Shown here in pieces: positions 53,080 to 56,969 of a DNA stretch of 56,969 nt. Both the position numbers and the translations under genes were made by a program. Below the pieces are notes generated by a model that had not been told where the DNA came from, did no database searches, and was given only the letters and a program-made list of their open reading frames with translations. Origin of the DNA: Streptomyces prunicolor NBRC 13075 (GTDB lineage: Bacteria > Actinomycetota > Actinomycetes > Streptomycetales > Streptomycetaceae); the NCBI RefSeq assembly GCF_000367365.1, contig NZ_BARF01000018.1, forward strand, positions 1-56,969, written 5' to 3'. The first letter of the stretch is position 1. Each line of letters starts with the position of its first letter.

Positions 53080-56000
53080 TCAGTGGGGTGCGGCGACCGG
53101 CTCCTCCGACTCGGGCGCGCCGATGAACGTGCGCCACAGCTCGGCGTAGTACCCGTCGAGCGCGAGCAGCTCGTCGTGTGTGCCGTCCTCGACGACCCGC
53201 CCGTGGTCCATCACCACGACCCGGTCCGCGCGGGCCGCCGTCGTCAGGCGGTGGGCGACGACGAGGGTGGTGCGGCGGCCTGCGAGGCGGTCGGTGGCCT
53301 GGTTGACCTGGGCTTCTGTGGCCAGGTCCAGGGCCGCTGTGGCCTCGTCCAGGAGGAGGATGTCGGGGTCGACCAGTTCGGCGCGGGCCAGGGCGATCAG
53401 CTGGCGTTGGCCCGCCGAGAGGTTGCGCCCGCGCTCGGCGACCTCGTGGAGGTAGCCGCCGTCGAGCGTGGCGATCATCTCGTGGGCGCCCACCGCGCGG
53501 GCCGCCGCCTCCACCTCGGCGTCGGTGGCGTCCGGGCGGCCGTAGGCGATGGCGTCACGGACCGTGCCCTGGAAGAGGTACGCCTCCTGGGGGACGACGC
53601 CCAGGTGGTGGCGGTACGACGTGATGTCGAGGGCGCGGAGGTCCGTGCCGTCGACCGTGACCCGGCCGCCCGTCGGGTCGTAGAAGCGGGCCACCAGCTT
53701 CACGAGCGTCGACTTGCCCGCGCCCGTCTCGCCGACGAAGGCGACCGTCTGGCCGGCCGGGATGCTCAACTCGACGCCCCCGATGGCCTCTGCAGTATCT
53801 GCCTCTTCGGCGGAGCCGTACGCGAAGTGCACGTCCTCGAAGGCGATGTCGCCGCGGAGAGACAGGACTTCCAGCGGTTCTTCGGCCGCTCGTGTCGACG
53901 TCGGTTCCTGGAGCAGCTCCTGGATGCGGCCCAGGGAGACGGTCGCCTGCTGGTAGCCGTCGAAGACCTGGGAGAGCTGCTGGACCGGGGCGAAGAACAG
54001 GTCGATGTAGAGGAGGTAGGCGACCAACGCGCCTGTTGTCAGGGTCGCGTTGTCCACCCTGCCCGCGCCCGCGATCAGTACGGACGCGGCCGCCACCGAC
54101 GACAGCAGCTGCACGAAGGGGAAGTAGATCGAGATCAGCCACTGGCCCCGCGTACGGGCCTCGCGGTAGCTGCTGCTGCGTTCGGCGAACCGTCGGCCGC
54201 CGTCCTTCTCGCGTCGGAACGCCTGCACGATCCGCAGCCCCGACACCGACTCCTGGAGGTCGGCGTTGACCGACGACACGCGCTCGCGGGCGAGTTCGTA
54301 CGCCTTCACGCTCGCCCGGCGGAAGAAGAAGGTGGCGATGACGAGGGGCGGGAGGGTCGCGAACACGACCAGCGCCAGCTGGATGTCGATCACCAGCAGG
54401 GCGACCATGATGCCGAAGAAGGTGACGACCGAGACGAAGGCCGTGACCAGCCCCGTCTGCAAGAACGTGGACAGCGCGTCCACGTCCGTCGTCATCCTCG
54501 TCATGATCCGACCCGTCAACTCCCGCTCGTAGTAGTCGAGTCCGAGGCGTTGCAGCTGGGCGAAGATCTTGAGGCGGAGGGTGTAGAGGACCCGCTCCCC
54601 CGTGCGTCCGGTCATGCGCGTCTCGCTGCGCTGGACCGCCCACTGCACAACTACCGCGAGCAGAGCCAGAATTGACGCCGACCAGATCGCGCCGATCGCC
54701 ATCTTGGTGACGCCCTGGTCGATGCCGTGCCGGATCATGATCGGCAGCAGCAGGCTCATGCTCGCGTCCACCGCGACCAGGCCGAGGCTGATCAGCAGCG
54801 GGGTGCCGAAACCGCGCAGCAGCCGGCGCAGGCCGTAGGAGTCCTCGGCGCGTACCGCGCGTGCCTCGTCGATGTCGGGGACATCGGTCGCCGGGGGCAA
54901 CGCGTCGACCTGGGCGAGGAGTTCGGGGGTCGCGGGCATCCCGGACAGCGCGGTGTCCTTGGGCTCGCGGTCGCCGGTCCACAGCCGGGGCGTGAGTCCG
55001 CGCTCGGCGTCGAACTCCGCGTCCAACTCCTCGCGTACGGAGGTGTCTTCGGCCGGTTCCGCGGCGGGCAGGGCGTGGCCCGGTGAGACGCCGCCGAGTT
55101 CGTCGGGGTCGGTGAGGAGGCGGCGGTAGAGGGGTGAGCGCGCCTGGAGTTCGTCGTGGGTGCCGATGTCGGCGAGGCGGCCGGCGTCGAGGACGGCGAT
55201 GCGGTCGGCGAGGTTGAGGGTGGAGCGGCGGTGCGCGATGAGGAGGGTGGTGCGGCCCTGCATGACGTGTTTCAGGGCCTCGTGGATCTCGTGCTCGACG
55301 CGTGAGTCCACCGCCGAGGTCGCGTCGTCGAGGACCAGCAGGCGCGGGTCGGTGAGGATCGCGCGGGCGAGTGCGACGCGCTGACGCTGGCCGCCGGAGA
55401 GGGTGAGGCCGTGTTCGCCGACCGTCGTGTCGTAGCCGTCGGGGAGTTCCGCGATGAACCGGTCGGCCTGCGCGGCGCGGGAGGCGGTGCGGATCTCCTC
55501 GTCGGTCGCGTCGGGGCGGCCGTAGGCGATGTTGTTGCGGACCGTGTCCGAGAAGAGGAAGGAGTCCTCGGGGACCAGGCCGATCGCGGCGCGCAGCGAG
55601 TCGAGGGTGAGTTCGCGGACATCGTGGCCGCCGATGAGGACGGCGCCGTGGGTGACGTCGTAGAAGCGCGGAAGGAGGAGCGAGACCGTGGATTTTCCGG
55701 AGCCCGAGGAGCCTACGACCGCCAGAGTCTCGCCGGGGCGGATCTCGAAGCTGAGGCCGTTCAGGACGGGGCGGGTGTCGTCGTAGCCGAAGGAGACGTC
55801 GTCGAACTCGACCGTGGCCGGGGCGTCGGCGGGGAGTTCCTTGGTGCCGTCCGTCATGGAGGGCTCGGTGTCGATGAGTTCGAGGACGCGTTCGGTGCCG
55901 GCGCGGGCCTGCTGGCCGACCGTGAGGACCATCGCCAACATGCGGACCGGGCCGACGAGTTGGGCGAGGTAGGTGGAGAACGCGACGAACGTGCCGAGCG

Positions 56001-56841
56001 TGATGTGACCGCGTACCGCGAGCCAGCCGCCGAGCGCGAGCATCGCGACCTGGCCGAGGGCCGGGACGGCCTGGAGGGCGGGGGTGTAGCGGGCGTTCTG
56101 GCGGATCGTGCGGAGGCGTCCCGCGTACAGCCGGCGTCCTACCTCGCGGAGTTTTCCGGTCTCCTGGTCCTCCTGGCCGAAGCCCTTCACCACGCGTACG
56201 CCGCTGACGGCGCCGTCGACGACTCCTGCTACGGCGGCGGCCTGGGCCTGCGCGTACCAGGTGGACGGGTGCAGTTTGCTGCGGCTGCGCTTGGCGATGA
56301 TGCCGAGGGCGGGAGCGACGGCCAGGGCGATCAGGGTCAGGGGGAGGGACAGCCAGGCCATGATCGCGAGGGAGATCACGAAGAGCAGGACGTTCCCGAT
56401 GGTCATCGGGAGCATGAAGAGCAGGCCCTGGATCAGCTGGAGGTCGCTGGTGGCGCGGCCGACGACCTGGCCGGTGGACAGCTCGTCCTGGCGGCGGCCG
56501 TCGAGGCGGGTGATCGTCCCGTACATCTCGGTGCGGAGGTCGTGCTGGACGTCCAGGGCGAGGCGGCCGCCGTAGTAACGCCGGATGTATGTCGAGACGT
56601 AGACGAGGAGGGCGGCGACGATCAGGGCGGCTGCCCAGGGGGCCATGGAGCGGGTGTGGCCGGTGATCACGTCGTCGATGATCACCTTCGTGACCAGGGG
56701 GACGAGGGCGGTGACCGCCATGCCGGCGAGGGAGGCGCCCAGGGCGAGGATGACGTCCTTGGGGTGGCGCCAGGCGTATCCGGCGAGTCTTCTTGCCCAG
56801 CCTTGGCTGTACCCCGGTGTCTCCCCCTGTTTCGCTGCCAC
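53080..56841 (-). CDS. Double ABC exporter in one chain (TMD-NBD-TMD-NBD)
   Basis: A 1253-aa protein combining two complete type IV ABC exporter halves. The first NBD has Walker A VGSSGSGKSTVSLLL and signature LSGGQRQRVALARAI, Walker B LLVLDDATSAVD. The second has VGETGAGKSTLVKL, a changed signature LSAGQRQLIALARAEL and ILLLDEATAALD. In the first NBD the residue after Walker B is Asp instead of Glu (DDATS), so that site is probably degenerate and the other active. Two sets of about six helices precede the NBDs. Substrate unknown; drugs or lipids are typical. GTG 56841. Confidence 0.92.
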   Translation of the reverse strand: MAAKQGETPGYSQGWARRLAGYAWRHPKDVILALGASLAGMAVTALVPLVTKVIIDDVITGHTRSMAPWAAALIVAALLVYVSTYIRRYYGGRLALDVQHDLRTEMYGTITRLDGRRQDELSTGQVVGRATSDLQLIQGLLFMLPMTIGNVLLFVISLAIMAWLSLPLTLIALAVAPALGIIAKRSRSKLHPSTWYAQAQAAAVAGVVDGAVSGVRVVKGFGQEDQETGKLREVGRRLYAGRLRTIRQNARYTPALQAVPALGQVAMLALGGWLAVRGHITLGTFVAFSTYLAQLVGPVRMLAMVLTVGQQARAGTERVLELIDTEPSMTDGTKELPADAPATVEFDDVSFGYDDTRPVLNGLSFEIRPGETLAVVGSSGSGKSTVSLLLPRFYDVTHGAVLIGGHDVRELTLDSLRAAIGLVPEDSFLFSDTVRNNIAYGRPDATDEEIRTASRAAQADRFIAELPDGYDTTVGEHGLTLSGGQRQRVALARAILTDPRLLVLDDATSAVDSRVEHEIHEALKHVMQGRTTLLIAHRRSTLNLADRIAVLDAGRLADIGTHDELQARSPLYRRLLTDPDELGGVSPGHALPAAEPAEDTSVREELDAEFDAERGLTPRLWTGDREPKDTALSGMPATPELLAQVDALPPATDVPDIDEARAVRAEDSYGLRRLLRGFGTPLLISLGLVAVDASMSLLLPIMIRHGIDQGVTKMAIGAIWSASILALLAVVVQWAVQRSETRMTGRTGERVLYTLRLKIFAQLQRLGLDYYERELTGRIMTRMTTDVDALSTFLQTGLVTAFVSVVTFFGIMVALLVIDIQLALVVFATLPPLVIATFFFRRASVKAYELARERVSSVNADLQESVSGLRIVQAFRREKDGGRRFAERSSSYREARTRGQWLISIYFPFVQLLSSVAAASVLIAGAGRVDNATLTTGALVAYLLYIDLFFAPVQQLSQVFDGYQQATVSLGRIQELLQEPTSTRAAEEPLEVLSLRGDIAFEDVHFAYGSAEEADTAEAIGGVELSIPAGQTVAFVGETGAGKSTLVKLVARFYDPTGGRVTVDGTDLRALDITSYRHHLGVVPQEAYLFQGTVRDAIAYGRPDATDAEVEAAARAVGAHEMIATLDGGYLHEVAERGRNLSAGQRQLIALARAELVDPDILLLDEATAALDLATEAQVNQATDRLAGRRTTLVVAHRLTTAARADRVVVMDHGRVVEDGTHDELLALDGYYAELWRTFIGAPESEEPVAAPH

Positions 56842-56969
56842 GCGGTGCCTTCCGTTCGCCCCTGATCAGGTGGTCTTTCGGAAGGCACCAACGCGGATTG
56901 AAGCGGATTTCATCCCTCCGCAACATTGCGCTTCGCGCGGGGGTCGTATTTCGAGTGCAGGCCCGCTGT
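56842..56969. other. Upstream region of the ABC exporter at the window edge
   Basis: About 128 bases holding the promoter side of the exporter. No gene is recognised before the window ends. Confidence 0.4.

Overview
The window is chromosomal DNA of a Streptomyces or very close relative. The evidence is high G+C with strong third-position G/C bias, many GTG starts, families typical of the genus (DUF6879, S37 peptidase, MarR-GNAT fusion, STAND-TPR proteins), and three copies of an intergenic repeat that I recall from many Streptomyces genomes. The order citrate synthase, RecD-like helicase, ribose operon with a fused permease/binding protein, then a GH3 enzyme fits what I remember of the core chromosome of the genus. 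I see no rRNA, tRNA, intact insertion sequence, prophage or CRISPR array.

Layout. 1-7.99 kb: an APC amino acid permease, then a leftward myo-inositol operon (iolC, aldolase, iolB, iolD, iolA/mmsA) with a good promoter, a GntR-like dyad and a rho-independent terminator. 8-12.9 kb: a small HTH protein, a DUF7336-like protein, a zinc alcohol dehydrogenase, a deletion scar joining remnants of an MMPL exporter and a probable TetR regulator, a CPA2 antiporter and a PrsW protease. 12.8-15.6 kb: copper efflux (copZ, copA) behind a CsoR-type operator. 15.6-16.5 kb: a gene-poor stretch dense in hairpins. 16.5-20.3 kb: citrate synthase and RecD2. 20.4-24.9 kb: a leftward operon (67-aa protein, DUF6879, formyltransferase) facing a STAND NTPase with TPRs and a RHIM-like N-terminal motif. 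24.9-25.6 kb: a decayed ISAs1-type transposase.

25.6-31.6 kb: ribose operon (lacI, rbsA, rbsC-rbsB fusion, rbsK, rbsD) behind two LacI half-site boxes. 31.7-35.5 kb: a broken DUF937 gene, a small secreted protein, and a LysR regulator facing an aldo/keto reductase and an SRPBCC protein. 35.5-40 kb: a leftward operon (Gfo/Idh/MocA oxidoreductase, DUF993 aldolase-like protein, TIM-barrel isomerase) facing a LacI regulator. This looks like a sugar or polyol pathway that I cannot assign. 40-46.8 kb: three GNAT acetyltransferases (one frameshifted), DUF4253, MarR-GNAT, a second TIM-barrel isomerase, an MFS exporter and an alpha/beta hydrolase. 46.8-57 kb: an EPSP synthase with Ala at the Gly96 position, a Tat-exported GH3/NagZ-like enzyme, a lipoprotein, an S37 tripeptidyl aminopeptidase, a small secreted protein and a 1253-aa double ABC exporter.

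The strongest candidates for something undescribed are the STAND/DUF6879/formyltransferase locus and the DUF993 operon. The window also has several short tandem repeats placed exactly in intergenic gaps, and two gene remnants fused by deletion. Functions are read from family motifs by eye; no database search was run.
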